A stretch of DNA of 64,000 bases from Zea mays (lineage: Eukaryota > Streptophyta > Magnoliopsida > Poales > Poaceae), in contig NC_050098.1 of assembly GCF_902167145.1 (NCBI RefSeq), forward strand, positions 137,466,207 through 137,530,206. Reading direction: 5' to 3'. This document shows, piece by piece, positions 21,446 through 32,946 of this stretch. Positions within the stretch are counted from its first letter, which is position 1. Every line of letters begins with the position of its first letter. The notes under the pieces were generated by a model, which was given only the letters and a program-made list of their open reading frames with translations, was not told the origin of the DNA and ran no database searches. Made by a program: the position numbers and the translations under genes.

Positions 21446-23233
21446 TTCTCGGGGTCCGTTTCCTTCGTGGAGAAGGATCCCTTTTCGGGGTATCCCCCTT
21501 TCCCGGTCCTTGTTGTAAGAGAGAGAAAGAGGAAAAAAAGGGAAAGAATACGAAATCGGGATGACGTGGCGCACCTTTTTGACGCGGTCATTATGGCGAA
21601 GGTGAAGCGTCGCTCGCTTCTCCTGCCAGAGGTGCCGCCTGTCCCGCCGCGGAGTTAATGCGACGGGGCGGGTGGTTCGCGGGGCAGCCGTTGCGCGTGC
21701 GCGAGCCGTTCGAGGAACAGAACACGGGCGCGTCGTCTTCGCGCCGTGAGAGAGGGTTCTCTCGCTGTCCCACGAGGTGACGTGAGCTTGGCCGACGACG
21801 TGACCGCTGCTTCTGCCCGCCTGCCACCGCCATTACTGCCGGCCCAATTTTGGCCGCATCAACCGTCGTGCCCCCTCCCGCGGCCGATTGGCCCATGACC
21901 GATGCGCCTGGCTGGCACTGTTGGGTCGTACGCAGGGTTGCCTCGAGTCGCGGTACTGGTTCCGCAGTCGAGGAGGCGTGGCAGTGGCGCGAGCGGCGGT
22001 GCAGTTGCTCGCACGTAGCAACCGGCGCGCCGGTTGCACGACGTGTGGGCCTGGGCCTCCATGCTGGGCGCGTTGGAGTCGAAGGGGTGCGCCCACCTGG
22101 CGCGGTTGCATGCCGACTGCGTGGCTGTCCGCCCTTTCACCCGCTGGTCTGGGCGAAAGTGGAGGAATGCTTGTAACTGCTGGGCAGTTGCATGCACCGC
22201 GCGTGGCAGTTTGGCTTCTTCTGCTCTGGGCCAGCCTGCATGATGCGTGGGACCTAGCCCCCGCGCCGTAGGGGGAGGACCTTGGAGCGTGTTGGAGAAG
22301 ACTCAGCCCGCGACGGCTGGGGACGCAAGTAGGGAGAGTTGCCTTTAAAAGGAGGGTGACCCCCTTGAAAGGCGACCATGTCTTCGTGTTCCCTTATGCA
22401 TCGTGTCTTTCCACCTTCCGAGCCCCCGGATGGGGAACACCCGCAATCCTTCCGCCTTGTCATTGGAGGAACGCAACTTCGTGGAAGTTGGTACCTTTCA
22501 GCCATCGTTCGGCTTCAAGGATTTTCATCACGCGGCCCGGCTGCATCCCCTCGCCGGTGGTCACCCAAGACGGTGACCACCAGCCCCTGGATGGGGAGAA
22601 GCAAGCCGGGCTGCGATCTTGGTCCCGCCCTCAGCTTCAAGGATGTTCATCATCCTTGCTGGGGCGGAGAGCGAGGCGAGCCAGGGCTCTACCTCCCGCA
22701 CGGGTCGGCTGGCCCCCTCCTCTTCCAGCTTCTGGTGGTGGAAACCATCCTCCAGCTCTACGGAGGAGGCGTCCTCCAGCCATGCCGGGGAAGGCGAACT
22801 GTTGCTGCCCAGCAAGGACGGGAGCGAGGACCTGTCGGTGCGCTTTGGAGCGGCCCGCGTTTGCCGGTGCGGCGTTGGTGAAGAGGCGGACGCCGCACGG
22901 CTCTTTGGCTTTGATGTCTGGTTCGCGTCCCTTGAGCGGGGACGCGAACGAGAGCCTTCCGGTGGCCGCGTCCGTCCTGGGACCATAGCTGCTGCTGCAG
23001 AGGTCGTTGGCGGGTCGCCCGGAACTTGTCGCCCCACAGGCTCCCCGGTGTGGAGGTTGTTCATACCCGCGGGGACGGAACCGGAGTTCCGTTTGTGATG
23101 GCACCTTGAATGCTGGTGTTTTGTTCATTGCGGCTGTCGGGGCCTGAACATGTATGTATTTTTGGCACGAAGCTGTGTTTTTTCCTCATTTCGAGCACTA
23201 AGACTCGCATGTCGGCTATCTGAACCACTTCAC

Positions 23234-24187
23234 CAAGCGTGAGTTGCCTCGTGCAAAGGTGACGGGTGAGGTATCCGTATCCCGGAGGCATAGGAGTCCC
23301 TCGGCTCGGTCGGCCTTGCTGTCCGAGGCTTCTCTCGCTTAGTCAAATGAACCCTCGGCTGCTCTTCGATGAGCCGAAGCCGAAGGTAGCGGCGTCAGCA
23401 CGGACAGAGGCAGAGTTGGCTTCAAAAAGAAGATTTGGTCGGCCGGAGCCTGGCCGGGTCGTCCACTGGCGGGACCGACGCCGGAGTTGAGTTGCTGAGG
23501 CCACAAACCGAGCTGATGTCCTTGGGGGACAGCTGGTTGAGGCTTTGAGGTGACCGGCTGAGCCGTCTGCTCGAGCCGGATTCCTGGAGAAGACCCTGGC
23601 GGCGATGGCCCGGGCGTGGTGCTGTTGTCGTCCTTCGGGGTGGAGATCCTCCGACCGCGTCGCCGTCCGAGGCTAGGTTGGACCTCGCTGAAGGTGTAGT
23701 TGACGCCGAGGGTGCTGCTGCTCCCTTCAATTGTCAAGATCCGAGCCTGCAGGATCAGATTATCTTGAAGTGTGTGTTTTCTGCGGCCGCCGAGGCCCAA
23801 ACACACCATCGTCGTGTTGTAAAGCTGCGTTTCTTTTCCCCTTGTTTCGAGTATCTGGACTTGTTTGTCGGTAACAGAATTTTTTGTGCGAGCGAGAGTT
23901 GTTTTTCATGGAAGGTGATGAGTGAGGTATCCGTATCCCGGAGGCGTAGGAATCCCTCGGCTCGGTCGGCCTTGCCGCTTACGCGCACTCTTACTCGTCC
24001 ATAGGGTTCTGTCACCGACACAGTCGAGAAGGCCCGAAGAATCGATTCGGCAGAGGAGCTTTCGAGCGTGAAGACTTGTTCGGTCCGCGGAATCACCTAT
24101 CCGAGCGCGAGTTACTTATCGCAGAAGGTGATGAGTGAGGTATCCGTATCCCAGAGGCGTAGGAATCCCTCGGCTCGGTCAGCCTTG
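23234..24187. repeat. three dispersed copies of an 85-bp segment
   Basis: Copies at about 23234-23320, 23889-23975 and 24104-24187 share GAGGTATCCGTATCCC followed by GGAGGC and CCCTCGGCTCGGTC. The last two are more alike. They sit in the same orientation in the 3' region of the Huck-like element. Confidence 0.8.
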
Positions 24188-24415
24188 GCTGCTTACGTGT
24201 ACTCCATCATTTTCAGGATCCACTTTCGAAGTAGTCGGAAAGCACGAAAGACATTCTGGCAGAAAAGATCTTTTTCCGAGGAAAATTTTGACGCAGAGGG
24301 GGTTCCCCCCTTTTAGCCCCCGAGGGAGGGTCGGGCTTTGCCGAGGCAAGGCTGACCCTTCCTTGATGACTAAACTTTGCGTGTAAACGAGGCGTATGAA
24401 CGACTTGAAAGCATC

Positions 24416-25661
24416 TTAAGGGTAGAAGCGACGTAGCTGTTGGATGTTTCAAGCGTTGCTGTAGACCTCGCCTTGACTGTTGGCCAGCTTGTACGTTCCG
24501 GGCTTTAGAACCTTGGCGACGACGAACGGCCCTTCCTAGGGAGGCGTGAGCTTGTGCCGCCCTCGGGCGTCTTGTCGCAGCCGAAGCACCAGGTCGCCCA
24601 CCTGGAGGTCTCGGGACCGAACCCCTCGGGCGTGGTAGCGTCGCAGGGACTGCTGGTACCGCGCCGAGTGTAGTAAGGCCATGTCCCGAGCCTCTTCCAG
24701 CTGGTCCAATGAGTCTTCTCGATTAGCTTGATTGCTTTGGTCGGTGTAGGCCCTCGTCCTCGGGGAACCGTATTCTAAGTCTGTGGGCAAGACGGCCTCG
24801 GCCCCATAGACTAGAAAGAACGGTGTGAAGCCCGTGGCTCGGCTCGGCGTTGTCCTCAGACTCCAGACCACCGAGGGGAGTTCCTTCATCCGTCGCTTGC
24901 CGAACTTGTTGAGGTCGTTGTAGATCCGAGGCTTGAGTCCTTGCAGAATCATGCCGTTGGCACGTTCTACCTGCCCATTCATCATGGGGTGAGCCTCGGC
25001 GGCCCAGTTCACCCGGATGTGGTGATCCTCGCAGAAGTCCAGGAACTTTCTGCCGGTGAACTGGGTGCCGTTGTCGGTGATGATGGAGTTCGGGACCCCA
25101 AAGCGATGGATGATGTTGGCGAAGAATGCCACCGCCTGTTCGGACCTGATGCTGTTTAGGGGTCGAACCTCGATCCACTTGGAGAATTTGTCGATGGCGA
25201 CCAACAGGTGCGTGTAGCCCCCGGGTGCCTTTTGCAAGGGGCCGACTAGGTCCAGACCCCACACAGCAAACGGCCAGGTGATGGGTATGGTCTGTAGGGC
25301 CTGAGCTGGCAGGTGGGTCTGCCTTGCGTAGAACTGACACCCTTCGCAGGTGCGAACAATTCTAGTGGCGTCGGCCACCGCCGTCGGCCAGTAGAAACCT
25401 TGTCGGAAGGCGTTTCCAACATGGGCTCGAGGTGCTGCGTGATGGCCGCAAGCCCCCCGAGTGTATCTCTTGTAGGAGCTCCTGGCCTTCGGCGATGGAA
25501 ATGCATCGCTGGAGGATGCCTGAGGGGCTGCGGTGGTAGAGCTCCTTCCCGTCTCCCAGCAAGACAAACGACTTGGCGCGCCACGCCAACCGCCGAGCTT
25601 CGGCTCGGTCAAGTGGTAGCTCTCCTCGGCGAAGATATTGCAGGTACGGGGTCTGCCAGTT
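24416..25661 (-). pseudogene. Huck-like integrase
   Basis: The zinc-binding N-terminal part runs in the pol frame to about 25450, where a run of C shifts the frame. The catalytic core follows in the new frame: VWGLDLVGPL (Asp), IITDNGTQFTG (Asp), NGQVERANG (Glu). Then come the C-terminal RTTPSRATGFTPFFLVYGAE and a GDLVLR beta-barrel motif. A stop near 24536 and another (a Trp position) near 24445 break the tail before the natural end at 24416-24418. All three catalytic acidic residues are kept. Confidence 0.9.
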
Positions 25662-26492
25662 TCAATCAGGTGTGACCCCGCTCCGCTCCTCCTCGATGCG
25701 CAGTGCCTCACCCTCGGAGGCCGAGGGTACCTCGGGCCGAACCGAGGGTGCTTCGGGCCGAGCCGAGGGTGCCTCGGACTGAGCCGAGGGTGCCTCGGGC
25801 CGAGCCGAGGGTGCCTCGGGCCGAGCCGAGGGTACCTCGGACTGAGCCGAGGGTGCCTCGGGCTGGGCCGAGGCCTTCTCGGGCGTGTCGTCGGTCTTGA
25901 CGGAGGGTTGATGCAGGTCTCGGGAGAAGACGTCCGGGGGAACCATTGTTCGCCCCGAGGCTATTTTAGCCAGCTCGTCCGCAGTCTCGTTGTAGCGTCG
26001 GGCGATGTGGTTGAGCTCGAGCCCGTAGAACTTGTCTTCCATGTGCCGAACCTCATCGCAGTAGGCTTCCATCTTCGGGTCGCGGCAGTGGGAGTTCTTC
26101 ATGACTTGGTCGATGACGAGCTGCGAGTCACCGCGAGCGTCGAGGCGTCGGACCCCTAGCTCGATGGCGATGCGCAACCCGTTGACCAGAGCCTCGTACT
26201 CAGCCACATTGTTGGACGCCGGGAAATGGAGGCGTAGCACGTAGCGTAGGTGCTTCCCGAGGGGTGAGATGAAGAGCAGGCCTGCGCCTGCTCCTGTCTT
26301 CATCAGCGACCTGTCGAAAAACATGGTCCAGAGTTCCGGTTGGATCGAAGCTGTTGGGAGCTGGGTGTCGACCCATTCAGCCACGAAGTCCGCCAAGACC
26401 TGGGACTTGACGGCCTTCCGAGGGGCGAACGAGATCGTTTCGCCCATGATCTCCACCGCCCACTTTGCAATTCTACCCGAGGCCTCTCGGCA
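25662..26492 (-). pseudogene. Huck-like RNase H with repetitive tail
   Basis: After another stop at 26493-26495 the same frame gives an RNase H domain: MFFDRSL (first Asp), NNVAEYEALVNGL (Glu), ARGDSQLVIDQV (Asp), NETADELAKIA (last Asp). The Gly of the usual D-G-S motif is Arg. The domain is followed by a Pro/Ser/Ala heptapeptide array (25720-25866) linking it to integrase. The frame ends at 25662-25664. Confidence 0.88.
25720..25866 (-). repeat. 21-bp tandem repeats, seven units
   Basis: Units begin every 21 bases from 25720, with consensus GCCGAGGGTGCCTCGGGCC plus two bases. They encode a heptapeptide close to PEAPSAR on the minus strand. An eighth degenerate unit follows. Confidence 0.9.
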
Positions 26493-26597
26493 CTAGATGA
26501 TCTCCCCCAGGGGGAAGGATGACACCACAGTTACCGGATGAGACTCGAAGTAGTGTCGCAACTTCCGCCGCGTCAGGATCACCGCGTACAACAGCTT

Positions 26598-27758
26598 CTA
26601 AATTTGTGGGCAGCGGATCTTGGTCTCGGACAGTACCTCGCTGATGAAGTAGACTGGCCTTTGGACGGGCAATGCATGCCCCTCTTCTCGTCTCTCGACC
26701 ACAATCGCGGCGCTAACCACCTGAGTGGTCGCGGCGACGTAGATCAAGAGGGCTTCTCCGGCAGCGGGGGGCACCAAGATGGGTGCGTTCGTGAGGAGTG
26801 CCTTCAGGTTCCCGAGGGCTTCCTCGGCCTCAGGGGTCCAAGTGAAGCACTCGGCTTTCCTTAAGAGGCGGTACAGAGGCAGGCCTCTTTCGCCGAGGCG
26901 CGAGATGAAACGGCTCAGAGCCGCAAGGCATCCCGTGACCCTCTGTACGCCTTTCAAGTCCTTGATGGGCCCCATGCTGGTGACGACCGCGATCTTCTCC
27001 GGGTTGGCCTCGATGCCCCGCTCGGAGACGATGAACCCCAAGAGCATGCCTCGGGGGACCCCGAAGACACACTTCTCAGGATTAAGCTTCACGCCTTTCG
27101 CCTTGAGACATCGGAATGTCACTTCAAGGTCGGAAAGGAGGTCGGAGGCTTTCCTCGTCTTGACTACGATGTCATCGATGTAGGCCTCGACCGTTCGGCC
27201 AATGTGTTCACCGAACACATGGTTCATGCACCGTTGGTACGTTGCACCCGCATTCCTCAAACCAAACGACATGGTGACATAGCAGTACATGCCGAAGGGT
27301 GTGATGAAAGAAGTCGCGAGCTGGTCGGACTCTTTCATCCTAATTTGGTGATACCCTGAGTAGGCATCGAGGAAAGACAGGGTTTCGCACCCAGCAGTGG
27401 AATCCACGATTTGATCGATGCGAGGCAGAGGGTAGGGAACTTTCGGACATGCTTTGTTTAGACCAGTGTAGTCTACACACATCCGCCATTTCCCTCCTTT
27501 CTTTCTCACAAGCACAGGGTTGGCAAGCCATTCGGGATGGAATACCTCTTTGATGAACCCTGCGGCCATTAGCTTGTGGATCTCCTCGCCTATGGCTCTA
27601 CGCTTCTCTTCGTCGAATCGGCGCAGAGGCTGCTTCACGGGTCGGGCTCTAGCTCGGATATCCAGCGAGTGCTCTGTGACATCCCTCGGTATGTCGGGCA
27701 TGTCTGAGGGACTCCACGCGAAAACGTCGGTGTTCGCGTGGAGAAAGTCGACGAGCAC
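26598..27758 (-). pseudogene. Huck-like reverse transcriptase
   Basis: 386 codons in the same frame as protease. RT motifs in order: NPVLVRKKGGKWRMCVDYTG, CETLSFLDAYSGYHQI, MSFGLRNAGATYQRCM and the catalytic EAYIDDIVVKT (Gypsy-type Y-x-D-D). These are followed by the RNase H-like connection (FTWTPEAEEALGNLK). Catalytic Asp residues are all retained. A stop at 26598-26600, in place of the usual downstream residue, cuts it from the RNase H portion. Confidence 0.92.
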
Positions 27759-27764
27759 TGCTTC

Positions 27765-28805
27765 CTATTTGGGATCGAGCTCGGAGCCGATCCGGATTTG
27801 CTTGGAGGCATCGCTGCTGGGGTCGAGGGGGACGAATTTAACCGTCTCCCCTGGCTCGAAGTTGCCGGCGTGGCGCTTCACGTCTGGTGCCTCCTTAGAG
27901 AGGCTCTCCAGGTCGGCGATGAGGGCCTCGGCGTACTCCACGCACTCCACGTCGCATTCGTACGCGTGTCGGTACGTGGGGCCGACGATGATGACCCCGT
28001 TGGGGCCCGACATCTTGAGCTTGAGGTAGGTGTAGTTGGGGACGGCCATGAACTTAGCATAGCATGGCCTCCCCAGTACTGCGTGGTAGGTTCCTCGGAA
28101 CCCGACCACCTCGAACGTGAGGGTCTCCCTTCGGAAGTTGGAGGGTGTCCCAAAGCAGACGGGTAGATCGAGCCGTCCGAGGGGCTGGACGCGCTTCCCG
28201 GGGATGATCCCGTGGAAAGGCACAGCGCCTGCCCGGACCGAGGATAGATCGACACGCAGGAGCCCAAGGGTCTCGGCGTAGATGATGTTGAGGCTGCTGC
28301 CTCCGTCCATGAGGACCTTGGTGAGCCTGACGTCGCCGATGACGGGGTCGACAACGAGCGGGTATTTTCCCGGGCTCGGCATGAGGTCAGGGTGGTCGGC
28401 TTGGTCGAAGGTGATGGGCTTGTCGGACCAGTCTAGGTAGACTGGCGCCGCCACCTTTACCGAACAGACCTCCCGACGCTCTTGCTTGCGGTGTCGAGCC
28501 GAGGCGTTCGCCACTTGCCCACCGTAGATCATGAAGCAGTCGCGGACCTCGGGGAACTCTCCTGCCTGGTGATCTTCCTTCTTATCGTTGTCGTGAGCCC
28601 TGCCACCCTCCGCGGGTGGCCCGACCTTGTGAAAGTGGCGCCGAAGCATGGCGCACTCCTCAAGGGTGTGCTTGACGGGCCCCTGATGATAGGGGCACGG
28701 CTCCTTGAGCATCTTGTCGAAGAGGTTGGCACCTCCGGGAGGTTGCCGAGGGTTCTTGTACTCGGCAACGGCGACAAGGTCCGCGTCGGCGGCGTCGCAT
28801 TTCGC
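27765..28805 (-). pseudogene. Huck-like nucleocapsid knuckle and aspartic protease
   Basis: Continues the same frame as the capsid part. Near residue 40 is a Cys/His knuckle (CPYHQGPVKHTLEEC). Midway, VLMDGGSSLNIIY is the retropepsin active site in the DGGSS variant used by many plant Gypsy elements, followed by a flap-like region and GRPCYAKFMAVPNYTYLKLK. The protease would cleave the Gag-Pol polyprotein. The frame ends at a stop (27765-27767) directly before RT, so RT could not be joined to it. Confidence 0.88.
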
Positions 28806-30176
28806 TTACGACTTCTTCTTGCCTTTCTTCTTGGCGCCGCGCTGAGTTGACGCCTCGGGGACATCTTCCGGTGGGCGGCCCTGGGGCTGCTTGTCCTTCC
28901 GGAAGATAGCCTCAACCGCCTCCTGGCCAGAGGCGAACTTGGTGGCGATGTCCATTAGCTCGCTCGCCCTGGTGGGGGTCTTTCGACCCAGCTTGCTCAC
29001 CAGGTCGCGGCAGGTGGTGCCGGCGAGGAACGCGCCGATGACATCCGAATCGGTGATGTTGGGCAGCTCAGTGCACTGCTTCGAGAATCGTCGGATATAG
29101 TCCCGGAGAGACTCTCTCGGCTGCTGACGGCAGCTTCGGAGATCCTAGGAGTTTCCAGGGCGCACATACGTGCCCTGGAAATTGCTGGCAAAGGCCTGGA
29201 CCAGGTCGTCCCAGTTGGAGATCTGCCCCGGAGGCAGGTGCTCCAGCCAGGCCCGAGCGGTATCGGAGAGGAACAGGGGGAGGTTGCGGATGATGAGGTT
29301 GTCGTCGTCCGTTCCACCCAATTGGCAGGCCAGCCGATAGTCCACGAGCCACAGTTCCGGTCTCGTCTCCCCCGAGTACTTTGTGATAGTAGTCGGGGTT
29401 CGGAACTAGGTCGGGAACGGCGCCCGTCGTATGGCGCGGCTGAAAGCCTGCGGACCGGGTGGTTCGGGTGAGGGGCTCCGATCCTCCCCGCTGTCGTAGC
29501 GTCCCCCACGCCTGGGGTGGTAGCCTCGGCGCTCCCTCTCGTCGAGGTGGGCCCGACGGTTGCGGTGATGGTGCTCGTGGCCGAGGCGACCTGGGGCCGT
29601 AGGCGTTGTGTTGCGCGTGCGCCCGGTGTGGACCGAGGCTTCCCGCATGAATCGGGAACTCGCAGCGCGATGTTCCGAGGGGTACCCCTTCCTTCGGGAG
29701 GCGGAGCTTTCGGCCCGTCGGACCGCGGCGTCCTCCAGGAGATTCTTGAGCTCTCCCTGGATACGCCGCCCCTCGGCGGTTGATGGCTCCGGCATCGCGC
29801 GGAGAAGCATTGCCGCTGCAGCCAGGTTCTGGCCGACTCCACTGGAAGTGGGTGGCGGCCTTACCCTGACATCGTCGGCGATGTGGTGCTGGATACCCTG
29901 GGGTAGATGACGCACTTCTCCGGCCGGAGGTTGGCCCGCCCACTCCTGCCCGATATCCCGGCGGATCGGCTCAAGTGTTCCTGCTCCCTCGTCGAGCCTG
30001 GCCTGCATCTCGCGGATTTGCTCGAGCTGTGGGTCATGACCCCACGCCGGGACGGGGACCACAGCTAGCTCCCGAAGGATGTCAACGCGAGGCACAGGCC
30101 TAGGGAGATCGCCGTTCTCCGGCATACCAAGATGGTTGCCTTCGTCGGGACCCCCCCTAGATCGACGTGGAAACAT
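28806..30176 (-). pseudogene. Huck-like gag, capsid part
   Basis: One frame with stops at 29406-29408, 29145-29147 and 28806-28808. It contains an Arg-rich linker and then the retrotransposon Gag signature: ELWLVDYRLACQLGG, LFLSDTARAWLEHLPPGQI, and NWDDLVQAFASNFQGTY, the particle-forming region. A lysine tract (KKKGKKK) precedes the last stop. The three stops leave no complete capsid product. Confidence 0.85.
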
Positions 30177-31075
30177 TCACGACTTGGGCCGCAGTCCTCG
30201 TCGCCGAGGCTACGGCTACCGTCGGAACAGTCGGAAAGGCAGTAGTCACACGCGGTCATAAAGTCCCGCATAGCGCTGGGGTTACCAAGTCCGGAGAAAT
30301 CCCAACAGAAGTCGGGCTTGTCATCTTCCTCGGGCCCCGAGGGCCCGTAAGTCAAGACAGCCGTCAGCCAGTCCCAGGGTGACCGCATACGATACCCCTG
30401 AGGGTTTGGACTCGCCTCTACTAGAGCGTCCACCAAAGCGAAGTCGCTTGGCGGGTCGAGGCTGAATCCAAAAGGTGTGAGATGGAAATCGGTTGGTACC
30501 TCTTGGTCGACGGGCGGTGACGAAGTCACGTCAGGGACTGACTGCACCGTCGTCTCAGGTACGAGGGTGACGCCTAGCAAGTCCTTCGCGAGTGTGCTGG
30601 TGTCGTCCGTTCGCTCGGGGTTGGCGTGTTGCGGGGAGACGGCGCTCGTCTTCGTCTCAAACGCGAGGTCGATGCCCGACGTGTCCCCCGTTGGGGCGCC
30701 GGCGCCGTCGACTCGCTCAACAGCCGACGAGGTGCCGCCTCCTGCTTGGCCTTGGTTGCCCCGCCCCCTCCTCCGTCGGCGGGGGAGGGGACGGGGTGAG
30801 CTCGAATGTTGTTCTTCCGCCACGTGGGGAAGACGTCGTCGATTCCGCCGCCGGCGGGCGGGCTGTCGGCCGCCATTGTCGCTGCCGCGCGGCGGGGGAA
30901 GGAGTATCATGTCGTAGCTGCCATCGAGGGACATGAACTCAAGACTCTCGAAACGGAGCACCGTCCTGGGCTGGAAAGGTTGCTGGAGACTACCCATCTG
31001 GAGCTTGACGGGAAGCTGTTCGTCAACACGCAGCAGGCCCCTACCTGGCGCGCCAACTGTCGGCGTTTCGAACAC
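30160..31075 (-). pseudogene. Huck-like gag, N-terminal part
   Basis: Open minus-strand frame beginning at the edge of the 5' LTR; the true start is probably an internal ATG (residue 27, near 30997, or residue 48). It is rich in Arg, Pro, Ser and acidic residues with no clear domain, then a Trp-containing region (SPWDWLTAVLTYGPSGPEED). The frame fails near 30160 at a run of C, after which the protein continues in the next frame at 30176. Function of this N-terminal extension is unknown. Confidence 0.6.
31041..31055 (-). promoter_or_regulatory. putative primer binding site of Huck-like element
   Basis: The minus strand reads TGGCGCGCCAGGTAG two bases after the 5' LTR end. It starts with TGG as expected for pairing to a tRNA CCA end. 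The tRNA was not identified. Confidence 0.65.
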
Positions 31076-31346
31076 GGGGGGTCCCTGGACCGACGAGTAA
31101 ATTATCGCCGCGTGCCCCAGCCCAGATGGGTCGGCGCGAGACGGAGCGCGAAGGGGGGAAGAAGTCGGAGGGAGACGGGCGTGAGAGGTGGAATCCCGCG
31201 GCCTTCGTGTTTGTCCCTCGCCCAGGTCGGGTGCACTTGCAGTAGGGGGTTACAAGCGTCCACGCGGGGGGGAGCGAGCGGCCTCACGCGAGCGCCGTCC
31301 CGTCCTTCTCCGTGCGGCCAACCCTCGTAAGAGGGCCCTGGTCCTT

Positions 31347-31355
31347 CCTTTTATA
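31347..31355 (-). promoter_or_regulatory. TATA box of the Huck-like 5' LTR
   Basis: The minus strand reads TATAAAAGG, preceded by GCGCC, about 290 bases before the inner LTR end. The same box occurs at 19312-19320 in the other LTR. Confidence 0.65.
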
Positions 31356-31859
31356 GGCGCAAGGAAAGGATCCAGGTGTACAATGGGGGGGTGTAGCAGT
31401 GTGCTAACGTGTCTAGCGGAGGAGAGCTAGCGCCCTAAGTACATGCCATCGTGGCAGTCGGAGAGGTTTTGGCACCCGGTTCGTGTGGTGTCGTGGCCGT
31501 CGGAGGAGCGCTGGAGCCTGACGGAAGGACAACTGTCGGGGCTGTCGAGTCCTTGCTGACGTCCTCTTGCTTCCGTAAGGGGGCTGAGAGCCGTCGTCGT
31601 CATAGAGCGTGCGGGGCGCCATCATTGCTCGTATAGTGGAGCGAGCCAGATGGGACGCCGGTCTTGTTCCCCGTAGCCTGAGTCAGCTTGGGGCAGGGTA
31701 ATGATGGTGCCTCCTGTTGACGTGGTCGGTCCGTGCCCTGGGTTGGGCGAGGTGGAGGCTCCTCCGAGGTCGAGGTCGAGGTCGAGTCTGTCTTCCGAGG
31801 CCGAGGTCGAGTCCGAGCCCCTGGGTCGGGCGAGGCGGAGACCGTCGGCTGAGGCCAGG

Positions 31860-32066
31860 GCTGAGTCCGAGCCCTGGGGTCGGGCAAAGCGGAGTTCATC
31901 GTCCTTCGGGGCTGAGCCCGAGTCCGAGCCCTGGGGTCGGGCGAAGCGGAGTTCGTCGTCTTCCGGGGTCGAGTCCGAGCCCTGGGGTCGGGCGGAGCGG
32001 AGTTCGTCGTCTTCCGGGGCTGAGCCCGAGTCCGAGCCCTGGGGTCGGGCGGAGCGGAGTTTCCCA
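31860..32066. repeat. 57-bp tandem repeats in LTR (right)
   Basis: Same array as in the left LTR, with one unit shortened near 31970 by loss of about 12 bases. Confidence 0.85.
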
Positions 32067-32563
32067 TAGCGCCTGGGGCCAGGCTTGGCTGCCGTCAGCC
32101 TCACTCTGTCGTGTGGCACAGCAGTCGGAGCGGCGCAGGCGACGCTGTCCTCTTGTCAGACGGGTTAGTGGAGCGGCGAAGTGACTACAGTCACTTCGGC
32201 TCTGTCAACTGGAGGGCGCGCGTCAGGATAAAGGTGTCAGGCCACCTTTTCATTAAATGCCCCTACGATTTGGTCGGTGGCGTGGCGATTTGGCCAAGGT
32301 TGCTTCTTGGTGAAGACTGGGCCTCGGGCGAGCCGAAGGTGTGTCCGTTGCTGGAGGGGATCCTCGGGCGAGACGTAGATCCTCCGGGGTCGGCTGCCCT
32401 TGCCCGAGGCTGGGCTCGGGCGAGGCGTGATCGCGTCCCTCGAATGGACCGATCCTTGACCAAATCGCACCCATCAGGCCTTTGCAGCTTTGTGCTGATG
32501 GGGGTTACCAACTGAGATTTAGGAGCCTTGAGGGTACCCCTAATTATGGTCCCCGACACATAT

Positions 32564-32931
32564 ATTCATATATAGACTAATAGTAATATGGTCAAGCCAA
32601 TTCATGATTCCTCATATCTTATTCACTTTGGCTTGACCAATCCTCTTAATCACTTCAACCTCTATTATGGTCATATTTATGCATAGTGATTTCTCAGGAC
32701 TTGTCCATATAATCAAACCAATATAGAGACCATATTATATCCATTTGCATTCTCACTGGTTATTTGACCTTGTGTTGAACCTTGTTCACTGATCATTATA
32801 CACTATTCAAGTATGTTCATCATACTGAATTTCCTGTTCAACACTTAGCAAACTTGTTAGACCTTTAAATGTGTTGTTATCCAAATCACCAAAACTCACA
32901 AAAGGGATGAATGCACTTTCAATCTCCCTCT
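32564..32931 (-). repeat. 3' LTR of gag-only element, inner part
   Basis: Continuation of the split LTR after the Huck-like element and its CATAT duplication (32559-32563). Matches the last 350 bp of the right LTR and ends ATGCACTTTCA. Confidence 0.9.
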
Positions 32932-32946
32932 TTTTGGTGATTGATG
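32932..32946 (-). promoter_or_regulatory. polypurine tract of gag-only element
   Basis: The minus strand reads AAAAAGAGGGAGATT immediately before the 3' LTR start TGAAAG. The Opie-like element has the same tract at its 3' LTR (51299-51312). Confidence 0.85.

Larger units (their letters stand above)
20524..24415 (-). other. 3.9-kb 3' region of Huck-like element
   Basis: Lies between integrase and the 3' LTR. GC-rich, so many frames are open on both strands (for example 22356-22988 plus and 22561-23064 minus), but none contains a motif I recognise, and opposite-strand overlaps suggest composition effects. Contains the tandem array at 21259-21445 and three copies of an 85-bp segment at 23234-24187. 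A purine-rich tract (CGGGGGCTAC on the minus strand) abuts the LTR. Confidence 0.6.
19023..32558 (-). mobile_element. Huck-like Gypsy LTR retrotransposon, degenerate
   Basis: 13,536 bp bounded by TSD CATAT (19018-19022 and 32559-32563). Two 1501-bp LTRs begin TGT and end ACA; on the sense strand they start TGT(T/C)GGGGACCATAATTAGG. Order on the minus strand is 5' LTR, primer site, gag, protease, RT, RNase H, integrase, 3.9-kb 3' region, 3' LTR. The Gypsy gene order is clear. Size, LTR length and LTR start recall maize Huck, which I name from memory only. Coding regions carry at least seven in-frame stops and two frameshifts. LTRs differ by roughly 2-3% by eye, so this is a fairly recent insertion, younger than the gag-only element it split. 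Confidence 0.9.
31058..32558 (-). repeat. 5' LTR of Huck-like element
   Basis: Same length and order as the left copy. Differences include scattered substitutions, a one-base change in a G run and small indels in the tandem array. In minus orientation this LTR would drive transcription. Confidence 0.93.

Noticed and set aside
22356..23128. Frames of 160-210 codons on both strands in the Huck-like 3' region
   Set aside because: GC-rich composition, mutually overlapping on both strands, no motif recognised.
25703..26159. Repetitive plus-strand frames opposite the RNase H tail
   Set aside because: Shadow of the 21-bp array encoding the minus-strand heptapeptides.
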